Source: Epiperipatus broadwayi (taxonomy: Eukaryota; Onychophora; Udeonychophora; Euonychophora; Peripatidae). From it: a stretch of DNA of 64,000 nt. Both the position numbers and the translations under genes were made by a program. The DNA lies in NCBI GenBank assembly GCA_028023455.1, contig JAQFVV010000030.1:6034501-6098500 (forward strand). Reading direction: 5' to 3'. A model generated the notes under the pieces. The model worked only from the letters and a program-made list of their open reading frames with translations. It ran no database searches and was not told the DNA's origin. Below are positions 37,070 through 48,812 of this stretch, piece after piece. Every line of letters begins with the position of its first letter. Within the stretch, counting starts at the first letter, position 1.

Positions 37070-37071
37070 AA

Positions 37072-39382
37072 TGTAACCAGACCGCCATACAACCATTTTA
37101 TTACGTCAGTTGTAACAATTTTCTGATGAGCATGCTGCAGGAAGGAACTATCAATTGATATTCTTAATGCAGATGTTAATGCCCCCCTACAACAATATTT
37201 CCTGCTCATCAGAGGATGTAGTACATAGAGACTGGAAACATCTAAATATTTCTATGTTTGGTTTCCCAAAGAGTGCCATTAGAGTTCTATCTCACTACAA
37301 CCTGACTGGCCTAGGTCAAGTTATGTCAGACATAGCTCAGAGAACATGAGATTCTCATGAACCAGTGCTATAACTGATGAGTGATGCATTAAAACAAAAC
37401 AGAACTGGATAACTGGATAACCAATTTAATTTTAGTAACAAAAAAAAAAATTATTAAATAACAATTAATTTGCAATTTCAACAATAGTTCATTAATTCCT
37501 TTATGAGAAGAAGCTTGGAAATATTCTAATTCAATAATATTTCATTTTGAATTCATTTATGGGAAGAAGCTTGTGAATATTCTAATTCAACAATAGTTCA
37601 TTAATTCCTTTATGAGAAGAAGCTTGGAAATATTCTAATTCAATAATAGTTCATTTTGAATTCATTTATGGGAAGAAGCTTGTGAATATTCTAATTCAAC
37701 AATAGTTCATTAATTCCTTTATGAGAAGAAGCTTGGAAACATCCTACTTCAACAATAGTTCATTTTTGTATTCCTTTATGAGAAGAAGCTTGGAAATATT
37801 CCAATTCAACAATAGTTTGTTTTTTGTATTCCTTTATGAGAAGAAGCTTGGAAATATTCCAATTCAACAATAGTTTGTTTTTGTATTCCTTTATGAGAAG
37901 AAGCTTAGAAGCAGTCAAGCATTTATGGTTTATACAATAATTCATTTTGAAGCAGTCAAGCATTTATGATTTATACAATAATCCATTTTGAAGCAGTCAA
38001 GCATTTATGGTTTATACAATAATTCATTTTGAAGCAGTCAAGCATTTATGGTTTATACAATAATTCATTTTGAATTCATTTAAGGTAAGAACCTTAGAAG
38101 CAGTCAAGCATTCATTATTTTATGAATTATTATTGATTGGTACACATTTAAACTCAGCAATTCTTGGTTTATGGAGCATTTATCATTTGGTAATTGAAGT
38201 TCTTATAATCTAGTCAAATATAAAAGTATTTTCATACGCATAAACTCTGTTTGACTTGTGGAGCATTTATCATTTAGTAATTGAAGCATTTATAATTTAG
38301 TCAAATATAAAAGTATTTTCATACACATAAACTCTGTTTGACTTGTGGAGCATTTATCATTTAGTAATTGGAGCATTTCCAATTTGATCAAATATAAAAG
38401 TATACTCATACACATAAATTCTGTTTGACTTGTAGAGCATTTATCATTTAGTAATTACAGCATTTCTAATCCATATGGTAAATACGTTCAAATATTTTTA
38501 TAAATAAATTTGCGTATAACTATTTCATAACTTCATTTTATAACGTATGATAAACATGTTTTAATATTTTATAAAACAAATTCTATGTACTTATTTCATA
38601 ACTTCACTTTATAACGTATGATAAAGATATTTTAATATTTTATAAAACAAATTCTATGTAATTATTTCATAACTTCACTTTATAACGTAAGATAAAGATA
38701 TTTCAATATTTTATAAAAAAAAAACAAATTCTAGTAATTATTTTATAATGTCAATTTATAATTCATGACAAAGATGTCTAAACATTCTTATAACATAATT
38801 ACCTTCCAGTTTTACAATCCAGTTTATTCATGAAGAAGGCGGGTTATTTCATTTATTGAGAGTCGTGGCATAGCGTGGAGAGAATGAAGCCGCTAAATTA
38901 CCCCATTATTATCATAATTCCTCTAGCAAAGGTTTCTTTTTCTATTTTAACGTTCCGTTAAAGTTATATTTTAACGGTCAAAAGAATTAAGTAATACACT
39001 TTTCTTTTTTTTAAAATAAAAATTTAATATGTTCTGCTTCTCTGCGTAAGACGAGAGAGAGAAAAAAAAGTTCTTTTCTTCCGACGACGTGCCTGATTTT
39101 AATATTGCCTCAGTTTAACTCAAGTATCTTTTCTTTTTTTCTTTTTAATGATTGGATAATTAATTTCTTTTCTTTTTTTATTGAGACAGATAAAAAAAAA
39201 TAAGATAACTTAACATTTTATTTAAATCCATCAATCACAAAATTAAAAATATGATTTTTCCTTTTTTTTTAACAAATTACAGCTTTATTGCGTTCCCAAT
39301 TAGATTGAATCACGCTAGACGTTTTTAAATTGGGGGGGGGGGTCTTTGGAATATTTATATGAGGAACAGCTTATCTGTTTCA
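37072..39382 (-). repeat. 5' LTR of the LTR element
   Basis: 2311 bp, near-identical to 33151-35440, carrying the same four minisatellite blocks. Differences seen include a 3-bp insertion near 37135 and a 13-bp difference in the first minisatellite (near 37634), plus scattered point changes. The high similarity implies a fairly recent insertion. Confidence 0.9.
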
Positions 39383-40680
39383 ATATATATATATTATTAC
39401 TATGTGGTAAGTTTATATTATATTCAAGAATGAATAAAATTATTAAACTTAATAATTAAATAAAATTTTATTGTAATAATTTATTAATTTGCTCTTATAT
39501 CAATGGATGTATAAAAACTTGGGTTTGTTAATTAATATTAAAAAAACTCAAGTTTTTTATTAACTAATGTTGGAAGAAAAATTTTCAGCACCTTTGGATA
39601 GTTATCAACTTGAAAAGATAAATCAGTTTAAATATCCTGGTAGTTTTACAAGTAGAAATTCATAAAACATTTGATTCACTTTTAATTATTATTGAATTTT
39701 AGTACAATGATCAAATTTATATTATTTTCTAGTTAGATTTTATATGTTTGAAATGAAGTTCTAAATCATGATTTATATACCATATATCTATTAATTTGAA
39801 TTAGACACTTAACTCAAATTTAATAAATAATAATTTTATTTACAAAGTCAACAATAGTAGACATTAATAAGTAAACTGTAATAATTTAAATTAATGTATC
39901 ATAGAATATTATATTTGTTTAATCTAAAATATGGTGCAGGACATTAGACATTCTTTTTCAAACCACAAGAAAATATTCATTTATCTATTGTCTCCAATAG
40001 AGAATATGTATATATAAATTATACAAAAAATATTAATTTTGCTGCAGTGTGCCTACTAAGTATTTATCAACAAACAAAACAGATTATTAAATAAAATCTA
40101 TTACGATGATTTAAATGTAAAGTTAAAATTATCTATTAATATTTTCTTTGATTAATTTATATATTTACATCTTCACTCTCACATATACATACATTAAATG
40201 ACCCTTTAAAACAACTATAATAACAGTACAATAATAATTATAAATAAGGCATACAATTTGTTTTATTAAATGGTAAGATACTGATCAATGTCTATATACA
40301 AAAATTCTATTGTGTTTTAATTATTTTCCTTAGAAAAAATTTATAAGAAAAATCAATGAAATATCATATTTTAAAGTATAATATTTCCAAAGGCTCTTTT
40401 CCTTTAAAAATATTCAGTTTTATTCAGCAAACTGATCTATTAATAACTTCTAATAAGTATTATTTATTTTAAAAAGTTATAAATGATTATACAAATTTAT
40501 GACTCTTCATTTGAGGTTAAAATCTTTGGCAAATTATTTATTTCTTTGTTGGTATCAAATGTGTATATATATATAGTTAAACTTTGCCAGCATTTTATAA
40601 CTTTTGATTATTCCATTTGTTAAATAATTGTCTTAAATTACCCTTGGCAAATTATTAATTCATTAGCATTCATATTAGAC
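39383..40680 (+). repeat. Right part of ~1.6 kb duplicated segment, copy 1
   Basis: Aligns in order with 47400-48812, including ATTACTATGTGGTAAGTTTA, TCATTTATCTATTGTCTC, GCTGCAGT-TGCCTACT and TTGGCAAATTATTA. Copy 1 has an extra ~150 bp (39490-39665) containing a LINE fragment. Copy 2 has an extra family A SINE. Confidence 0.8.
39515..39665 (+). pseudogene. Reverse-transcriptase fragment of an RTE-like LINE
   Basis: In one frame with one stop it encodes GLLINIKKTQV followed by YQLEKINQFKY and GSFTSRN. This matches the motif D-E order (INxKKT, then SxKYLG) of RTE-type RTs such as the one at 24.1 kb. It is a ~50-residue scrap with no flanking RT motifs. Confidence 0.6.
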
Positions 40681-40740
40681 ACACACACACACATATATAT
40701 TATAATAATTGGAAAATAGAAGTCTTACCATATCTATGTT

Positions 40741-40795
40741 ACAAGGGCGCCACCAGGCCATTTGAACCTGGAAAATTTATATAGTAGGCAGATAC
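40741..40795 (-). repeat. Family G tRNA-like repeat, copy 2
   Basis: Reverse complement of the block at 32233-32290 (AGGCCATTTGAACCTGG, then AATTTATATAGTAGGCAGAT). It is preceded by a (CA)n/(TA)n run at 40679-40703. Confidence 0.5.
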
Positions 40796-43444
40796 GTGCT
40801 GTTAAGATCTAATTTTTACTGTGCCAGGCATTATCAAATGGCCTTGCACAAAGTCTGTATTAAGCACAACAAATATAAAAATGTGCTAGATTAATAATAG
40901 AGGTTCGGTCTGAGCAGTAGAATACCCCCACACACAAATTTAAATATTGTACACGTATAATAAACTCATGTATTTTTTTATTTTTGTTTTTCCTTTTTGT
41001 ATATTTTTTATGATATGTCATTATATGTATTTGTTTTTGTTTTTTTTATTTTCCAACATACTTGTATATATTTTTTAATTACTTTTCTAAAGATTGTAAT
41101 TTTATTCCATAAGCAAGTAATGTTAATTGCTTTTGCAAAAATCTGATCAAAAGCAAAAGGTTAGATAATGCTATAATTAAACTGTTATCCCTTTAAAAAA
41201 AATTCTTTTGAATTGATTTTGTAAACAAGTGGTCTGGGTTATTCAAGATGGATGTCAAACTTAAAATGTAGAATTTAATCGGAAAAATATAAAGGAATGT
41301 TTGCAATCTAAGTGATAAACTAAATTAAAAGGATTGGCTGATTCATTCTTCTCAGAGGGATATCTGAATTGGTTCTTATTAGTGGGATTGATAGTGCTGT
41401 GGGATTCATTCTTTTTTTGGCAGCCATTCTGGGCAAGTCATTCTTTTTTGTGGCTCCAGAATTCTCCAAGCAACCAGCTACTTAGAGATTCATTTACCAA
41501 TAGGACTATTAGTGACATTCTTAAGAACAAATCCATTATACAGTTCTTTTAAGAACTCTTGTCTTTGTGGATTCGAGTAACCATTGGAGACAGCTTATGA
41601 AAATTTATTAATAATCCTAATTATTATTAGATATATAAAAAAAAAGATATGAAGCAATATACTAGAGATTCCAGCAAAATGACCGTGGGGTAGACAACTA
41701 GCCGGTGTACCGCCCTTTCTCTGTGCCAAGATGTGACCATGCCAATTCCAGCCGCCCATGATGATGACAAATGCCACCTTGCTAAATGGATGAAATCTTC
41801 ACCACACAGCCAGTTAACTTGAAGCCCACTCAGAGCCCAGAGGAGAAGAATGAAGACGCAGATATAAGTTTATTTTAAGATATTTATTAATATTGAAATA
41901 ATTAACTTTGATATTTCCGATTAAATATATTATTTTTTTGTTATTATTATTAATCATTTAAAAAAGAGAGAGAGTCTCTCACATATGTATATGAATTTAC
42001 GGTTATTACGGGCATAAATGATAAAGCTTTTACTTAAATCCTTTGAGTCAATTTTTCTATTTCAAATTCTAGTATTTTCAACAAAGATTGCAATGAGATT
42101 CTTTTTTTTTTGTTGCTATTCATTTTTCTCTTGTTGTTACTCCTGGAATTTGTCATATATGGATATACATGTATGTATATGCGTACATACACTTATAATA
42201 TTCGGTAGATACGATATCTCATGCCGAATATCTAAAAATGTATTTAACCGTATATCCTTTTTAAGTTATTTTTTTTTGTTACTGCTGCACCTTATGATGC
42301 GTGCAAGAAGGGATTGATCTATTATAGATTCCCTGTAAGCAAGTACTGTAATAACTTTATATTTAAAGTAATAGTAAGTGTATAATTGTGATGCGTGTAT
42401 ATACATGTACAGAAAGTTATCTATAGCAAGAGGGAAATAGATACAGTACCTTATGGTGAGTACGATATAGTATCTGAGCAAATGCAATCTTGTTGACTTG
42501 TTGAAAAGTATGAAATTAGTGAAATATCTCATATTGCAAATATACGTATGCATAATTTTTATTATTATTATTATTATTGCTATCAATAAAAGGTTTTAAA
42601 GCACTGAGTAAAAGCCATGCCTGTATGACCGAAAATCTCATATCTGTATATCAAATCACACAAAGTAAAATTTATTTCTATTGGGTAAAAAGAGCTCAGA
42701 CCACTTCCATTACTTATAAACATTGTAAATAGCTTTAGGGATTTATTATTATTATTATTATTTAAAATTGTATTTTATCTATTTCAACGCCTCGAATATA
42801 TATGGTTTGGGATAATTAATTATTTAGTATTTTGTTATTATATCATCATTAGTATGAAACGGTGGTGGGTATTTGGGATTAAATAAATATTTAATCATAA
42901 TATTAAACTTGTTTCGTTTTCATATTATTATTTATATTGATCAAAATGTATTCTTTCCTTATCAACCACGTACCGATAATAATCATTTAACTTACCCATT
43001 TGACGACCCTAGATTGTAGAGTGACTGAGCTAGCCACAAAGGGATATCGCTCTACCGGGGTGTTAAATCTTATTCTTATGCTCCGCTGAACTTATGGTGT
43101 TGCACATCCTTCTAGGAGGGTGAAAAATTCATTGTTTTGATTCTTTTGTAGAAGTGGCACGCAAAAGTCTATTTTGTAAATAGATTTTTCAAAGGTGTGT
43201 ATTTGCCATTGTTCTAAATATTCGGGCATTCAAATAAGATATCAACTAAAGGGTGTTTTTAACTGGAAGAGTCCTGTCAATCCACTCTTTCTATCAATTT
43301 AGCTGGAAGTACCAATATACATGAGTACAGACAATCGGCTAGATTGATATCAATTTCTTTACCTGTTGAATCTTGGTCACTTCATGCTCAGTGCAAGATT
43401 AGAAAAAGAATTTCGCAGGGAGTATGGACTAGTACAGTAAAACT
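40796..43444. other. Intergenic DNA, partly less AT-rich
   Basis: 41330-41870 and 42990-43445 are richer in G/C than the average. No ORF longer than ~105 codons and no recognisable domain were seen. 42990-43445 could be the remains of an LTR, as it precedes a primer-site-like motif, but it has no second copy in the window. Small ATT microsatellites lie near 42558 and 42744. Confidence 0.4.
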
Positions 43445-43445
43445 G

Positions 43446-43461
43446 GCGCCACACGTGGTTT
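43446..43461 (+). promoter_or_regulatory. Primer-binding-site-like motif
   Basis: TGGCGCCACACGTGG differs at two of 15 positions from the primer-binding site of the 33-39 kb LTR element. It lies ~1.27 kb upstream of the coiled-coil ORF on the same strand, where a gag gene would be expected. Confidence 0.45.
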
Positions 43462-44717
43462 AAATGTAAAAATGGTACGATTAAGGAAAGAACAAGTTAA
43501 ATTATATAAATGTGAAAATTACGGTAAAAATATATTACGTGCCGTATGTATATATAAACTTAATGTAGGTGTAAGTAAAAACTAAATTAAATGTTGACTA
43601 TATATGCATAAAAGAAGTTATATAAAATTCGATCGTTAGTTGTTTTTTCTTTTTAGATATATAGTGGAATTAATAGGCCATACAAATGAACACGCTTAGT
43701 TTGCTATATGTTTGTTTTGAAGGTTATTCTTAAATAATTTAAAATATTTTACTCAGTAATCTGCAGATCCAAAATGATAGTGTTATTCTTTGTTGTGACT
43801 GATATTTAATATATATTTATGATTCAAATTGTTAGCAATAAATCAAATGTTCACACTGTATTCTATAAATATACTGTATAAGTAAAATAGATAAAAAAAG
43901 TTATTTTAAGTAAGTATACATGTAATATATTGACAGTTGATATTTTGTTATATAGAGTACAGATTCCTTTATCTTAATAATTGCTTAACAATTTTCACTT
44001 TAAACCGAGTCGCTAACATTTTCATTTTATTGGATAAGTAAAGTTGCCATTTAAACTGAGTAAAAACTGTCATCAACATATGCAATTAAAATAGTAATAA
44101 AGTATATATAAAAATTATTAAACGAATGAGTGGGGGAGTAAGTCACATGTGGTATATATGCATATATAAATGGTCGGAGGTTTTACAAATAAAAGTAATA
44201 AGTTATTATAGCGTTAAATTTTAACATAACTTATAGTTAAATCTGCTGGTCTTTCTGTTTGGAAAAAAGTAAAATAAAACAATGTTAAATACTGGCTTAC
44301 GAATTAAAATTTCGTAAACGATTTAAAATAAGTTACACTGGAAGATTTTTTTTTTTTTTAAAAAAAAGGGAAGTAAAATAAAATAGAGTGTTGGATAACA
44401 GCGTACGAAGTAAAGTTTCATATGTTAAACTTGAGTTTCTGTTTTGGGCGATAAATCGAATTAAATAGACATAGGTAAAATGGGCACAATAACTGGAACA
44501 GGGCATAGAAAAAACAAATAATTGGCGAGTGGAATAAGGCAGAGTTAGGTGCGCGGTCTACTGTGTATTTAAAAATAAGACAAATAGTTAAGAAATAATT
44601 TAAAAATATCCGCTATTACCGATTCTGTATTTAACTGATCAGTAACTAAAAACTATATATACCAAATATAAATAGATATAGGTATTCCGTAACTCCTAAA
44701 TAAAGAATATTTATACT

Positions 44718-45314
44718 GTGTTTTTAATGTGGACAAGATCCAAATCAAGAAAAATGGATCAACAGCCAATAAGTGATACAAACACTTCGGTTAACGAAGA
44801 ACCAGAGGAAAAGACTCACTGTGAGAAAAAAGAAAATGATCAACAAAGAAGCAAAAAACTTGAAGCGGAAAACGAACGCAGGTGGACCATGATGGAAGAA
44901 GTTTTATGGACTATAAAACAAGAAATAGCCAGAATACCGCAGGAAATAAATGAATTGAGGCAACAACTATCAGAAAATACAACATATATAAATCAAAGAA
45001 TAGATGATGTCAAACGTGAACTAGAAAATGAAATCGAAACAAGATTTCAAAGCATGATAAACGGAAATAATCTGGAACAAGGCAACAGCAATAGGCTGGA
45101 AAAAACAGAAATGAGTCAGCAGATGACTGAAGCAGAGCGTGAATATGTTCAGGATCAAGTCAAGAAAAAAGGAGAGGATGCTGAAATAACCAAAGATCAT
45201 AGCATTAAAAATGAGATGCATGAAAAAGAAAAGGGACAACCTTACCTGTGCAATTTAAACCAATTCCTAAGAATAAAAATATTTGAATTCCCACCTTACT
45301 ATCAATACTCCTAA
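44718..45314 (+). CDS. Coiled-coil protein, possibly Gag-like
   Basis: A 198-codon ORF, the longest plus-strand ORF in the window. It is rich in Glu, Lys, Gln and Asn, with a predicted coiled coil from about residue 45 to 115 (LEAENERRWTMMEEVL, ELRQQL and VKRELENEIETRF show heptad-like spacing of hydrophobics). There is no signal peptide, membrane segment or zinc knuckle. A downstream Met at residue 13 could also start translation. It lies between a primer-site-like motif (43446) and a purine tract (45905), which suggests the N-terminal part of a Gag from a degraded LTR element. It could equally be an exon of a host coiled-coil gene. The family is not recognised. Confidence 0.45.
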   Translation: MFLMWTRSKSRKMDQQPISDTNTSVNEEPEEKTHCEKKENDQQRSKKLEAENERRWTMMEEVLWTIKQEIARIPQEINELRQQLSENTTYINQRIDDVKRELENEIETRFQSMINGNNLEQGNSNRLEKTEMSQQMTEAEREYVQDQVKKKGEDAEITKDHSIKNEMHEKEKGQPYLCNLNQFLRIKIFEFPPYYQYS

Positions 45315-45904
45315 TATGTATAAAAATATTTATATCTCTAGTCTCTTTCCATTTTATTTACATTTTACTATTTAAATATTATAATTTGTTTGCTTTGTTC
45401 TATTCTATTTTCATACTTCTCACACATTTCAACTTTTATTATGCAATTTGACGTTTATTTAGAATTTGGCTTCAAATTTTTTTAATTTTAATTTCAATTG
45501 TGATTTTAATTATTCTGGTATCTTGTGGCACTTTGGCACCCACGTCAGAAAAAATTGCTCTGATTATTTTCTTTTAAATCTCGATTTTAACTCAGGTTGC
45601 ACTTCCACTATAGCAACAGATGAGCCCTTCAAGCAGAGAAGTATAATATCACAGATAGATGAAGCATCAACGGTACCTATAATCAAACTGAGGTTATACG
45701 AAGTATAACCTATGGTCACATTTCCAGGCTATAGCACTTCTTGACTGCTAGATTCAAGCACTTGCCATCTGAAGAACTTTATTTGTTTTGAAGATCAACC
45801 TCAGGCACTAGCTAACCACAGGTTATATAGTCAGCATGCTCCAGACAACAGGTATTCAATCCAGTACTTGACATATCCCAAGCCAGCTTTTTTTATCAAT
45901 TGTG

Positions 45905-45914
45905 AGGGGGGATT
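45905..45914 (+). promoter_or_regulatory. Polypurine-tract-like motif
   Basis: GTGAGGGGGGA precedes TTTTTGGCCC. Such a tract usually marks the upstream edge of a 3' LTR. No matching 5' LTR was found upstream of 43446, so the element is decayed or the call is wrong. Confidence 0.35.
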
Positions 45915-47236
45915 TTTGGCCCACTTGCCAACAGTTATAGTTATTTATAAATTAACCTACTAATGATGCAATTCTAAGAGAGAGAATTTGATCAAACAAC
46001 AATTAAGAAAACAAATATTTATTTTTACACACACACATAATTATAACACAATATAATAAATATTTACATAGGCAACATTAAAGATTACATTGGCTGTAAC
46101 TATGAGAGTTCATTAAAGTTCCTTTCATGCACATATATGTGTAGATATTTATAATGAGAGAAAAATAATTATATTTCCCTAGGATTTTGAATAGCATGCC
46201 ACACTTTCATGGATTCAATTCCTTGCTTCTTTCCTTACTTGTCAACTACCAACTGGTTAGCCTTTGATTTCCACCAATGGTTTCTGGCTTCTTATTGATT
46301 CCTTAAGTTTACAATGATGGAGGGAGAGATTATTGGTAGTTTACAGGTCATGAGACAAGCATTGGTTCCAAATGGAGAACATCTGATGGTACTGAAGACA
46401 TCAAAGACTAGCCAAGCACTTCTAGTGCTCTTTAGTGCTGCATGTTGCTAGGTCAGCCTTCGATGAAGATAAGGCAATGAACACACATATTGAAAATGTG
46501 GATAGGTCATCTTCTTTTCTTTAATTTTTTTAATAGTAAAAAAGCAATAGTGAATAATAATTTGACTGTATCTGAATAACAATCTGACTGGGAATTATAT
46601 TATTTCTTGTCTCTTCTGTCTTTTATATTTCTCCCTCTCATTGTTTTCTCTTTATTGTCCTCAGATCAAGTTCAAATAATTTTATATTTCTTATCTTAAG
46701 CCTTCTAGATTCATCTATTATCACATTAGGATTAAGTTTTGCATTCTTTGGTTATCTAATCTTATTTCAAGATTAATCTATCTTTCTTGATAAGATAGTG
46801 TACATGAGTTTTCCTTTTTTCTTTAATTAGTTCAAGTGTGAATTTTCTTTTACCACTCAAGCAATCTTTAATGAATTGTGATTTAAAATTTTTTTTGATA
46901 CAAATTATATTTTTATTCTGATTTTATTTTTACACATATTTTTTATTATTTTCTTTTTTTTTACCCATACATTTTTTGGGAGAGCTACCCCCCCCCCCCA
47001 CTCACTCTTTAGTACTAACCTTCTTTCATTTGTAAAAGAAAAAGGTGACACAATACTTTAATTTTTGCACATTTGCATTTCTTTAAAAAAAAAACTCTTT
47101 AAAATCATACTTTTCTTTCTATTCTATTATTCTCACTTTTTTAAAAATCAATTTGATCATTTATTTTTAAATGATTATATATGTAACATAGAACATATGT
47201 GTTTTTAACATATATATTCACCAGTGGAACAATATA
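45915..47236. other. Intergenic DNA after the purine tract
   Basis: Moderately less AT-rich up to about 46500, then T-rich with a C13 run near 46988. It could include a decayed LTR. No gene recognised. Confidence 0.4.
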
Positions 47237-48812
47237 TATAGGAATAACATTTAAAATTTATTAATAATAAATTTATGTACTAGATGAATATAAACCTGAT
47301 GTGATGCCAATATTGTCTACATAATATAATGTATTTGAAAATTATGAGAGATATAGTAATTAATAGTTTATAATGATATTCATTTGTAAGTAACCCTTTT
47401 ATTACTATGTGGTAAGTTTATATTATATTTAAAATTAAATAAAGTTTTAAAACTTAATGATTATATAAAATTTTATTGTAACAACCCATGGATGGTCATA
47501 AAACATTAGACTGACTTTTAATCACTACTGAACTTTAGTATAATGATAAAATTTATATTTTTGCTAATTAAATTTTATATGTTTATGTTTTCAAATCATG
47601 ATTACTATATCATATATCTATTAATTTGAATAAGATTAGTAACTCAAATTTAATAAATAATAATTTTATTTACAAAATTAATAATAATATTTAAATACAA
47701 GTATAGTATATATACTTAAGTTAGAAGTAATTAGAAGCAATTTAAACCCAGATTTTCAACTCCCTTTAGTCATCACTCTATCTTATACAACCAATACCCA
47801 TGACCACATACATGAGAAAAATGATCTCCAATATATGTATTTCATGCTGAAACAGCATTCATCAGTTGATCTGGATCATTTCTCACACATATGATATGGA
47901 TGGCTGAAGAGTTGGAGAGTGGAGAAAATTAAAACCTGTCCATCTGCTATATTAATATGAATCAAGCACTGGTTACATTTATGTGTGGGAGATGATGATC
48001 TGAACCAACTAATAAGTGATGGTTTAGCACAAAATTTGTATATTGATCATTTATATTTTTCTCATGTATGTCATGATGTGCATCAGGTGTATAGGATGGA
48101 GTAAATGACTGAAAAGAGCTTGAAAGTTTGGGTTTAAATCCCTTTTAATTAAAATCAATAGAAATAGACATTAATAAATAAGCTGTAGTAATTTAGATTA
48201 ATATATCATAAAATATTATATTTGCTTAAACTATAAGTTGATGAAAGACATTAGATAATATTTCTCAAACCACAAAAAATATTCATTTATCTATTGTCTC
48301 TAATAGATTATATTTATATATAAATCATACAAAGAAATATTAATTTGCTGCAGTTTGCCTACTGAGCATTTATCTGCAAACAAAACAAATTATTAAATAA
48401 AATTTATTACAATGATTTAAGTGCAAAGCTAAAATTATTTATTAAAATTTCCATTGATTAATTTATATATTCACTCTCACATATACATATATTAAATGAC
48501 CTTTTTACAACAACTACAATAACAATACAAATAATAATTCATAAGAAAAATCAATGAAATATGATATTTTAAATTGTAACAATTCGAAAAGATATTTTCT
48601 TTTAAAAATATCCCTAGTTTTATTCTACAAATTGATTATTAATAATTTTTTACAAGATTTCACATTGTAGTTATCATTAATTAATAAGTATTATTTATTC
48701 TTTGAAAATGATTATTGATTATACAAATTTATAATTCTTCATTTGAAATTGAAATCTTTGACAAATTATTTCTTGGCAAATTATTAGTTCATTAGCACTC
48801 ATATTACAGACA
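47237..48812 (+). repeat. ~1.6 kb duplicated segment, copy 2 (LTR-free)
   Basis: Paralogue of 32985-33150 plus 39383-40680. It preserves the uninterrupted site at about 47390-47410 where copy 1 carries the LTR element. It is visibly diverged from copy 1, so the duplication is older than the LTR insertion. Confidence 0.8.
47735..48150 (+). mobile_element. Family A hairpin, copy A11
   Basis: Inverted arms near 47745-47825 and 48040-48145. Body GCTGAAACAGCATTCATCAG and its complement. B-box equivalent GGGTTTAAATCCC. It is absent from the paralogous segment at 39.8 kb, so it inserted after the duplication. It is closest to copy A9 at 17.9 kb. Confidence 0.65.

Larger units (their letters stand above)
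35441..37071 (-). other. Internal region of the LTR element
   Basis: On the minus strand, in order: primer-binding site (37069-37052), six 56-bp repeats (to about 36740), a decayed gag-like stretch (36563-36029), ~590 bp without a clear ORF, and a purine-rich GGTGAAGGGTAA immediately before the 3' LTR (35441-35452) that could act as polypurine tract. It is markedly more G/C-rich than the LTRs. No pol domains were found on either strand. Confidence 0.75.
33151..39382 (-). mobile_element. Non-autonomous LTR retrotransposon with 2.3 kb LTRs
   Basis: Two near-identical direct repeats (33151-35440 and 37072-39382) start TGTAAC and end TTTCA on the plus strand, so the ends are TG...CA in either orientation. 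The primer-binding site next to the right-hand LTR fixes transcription on the minus strand. The internal region is only ~1.6 kb and has no protease, RT, RNase H or integrase, so movement would need help from another element (LARD-like). The flanks are AT repeats, so the target duplication (ATAT or ATATAT) is ambiguous. The uninterrupted paralogous site at 47.4 kb confirms the boundaries. Confidence 0.9.

Noticed and set aside
33231-37349. 64-codon ORF conserved in both LTRs (33231-33425 and 37155-37349) as an accessory gene
   Set aside because: Conservation is explained by the LTRs being near-identical copies, and there is no independent sign of coding constraint.
45690-45715. A loxP-like palindrome, GGTTATACGAAGTATAACC
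   Set aside because: It resembles half a loxP site but lacks the full 34-bp arrangement, and nothing recombinase-related lies nearby. Short A/T-rich palindromes are expected here.
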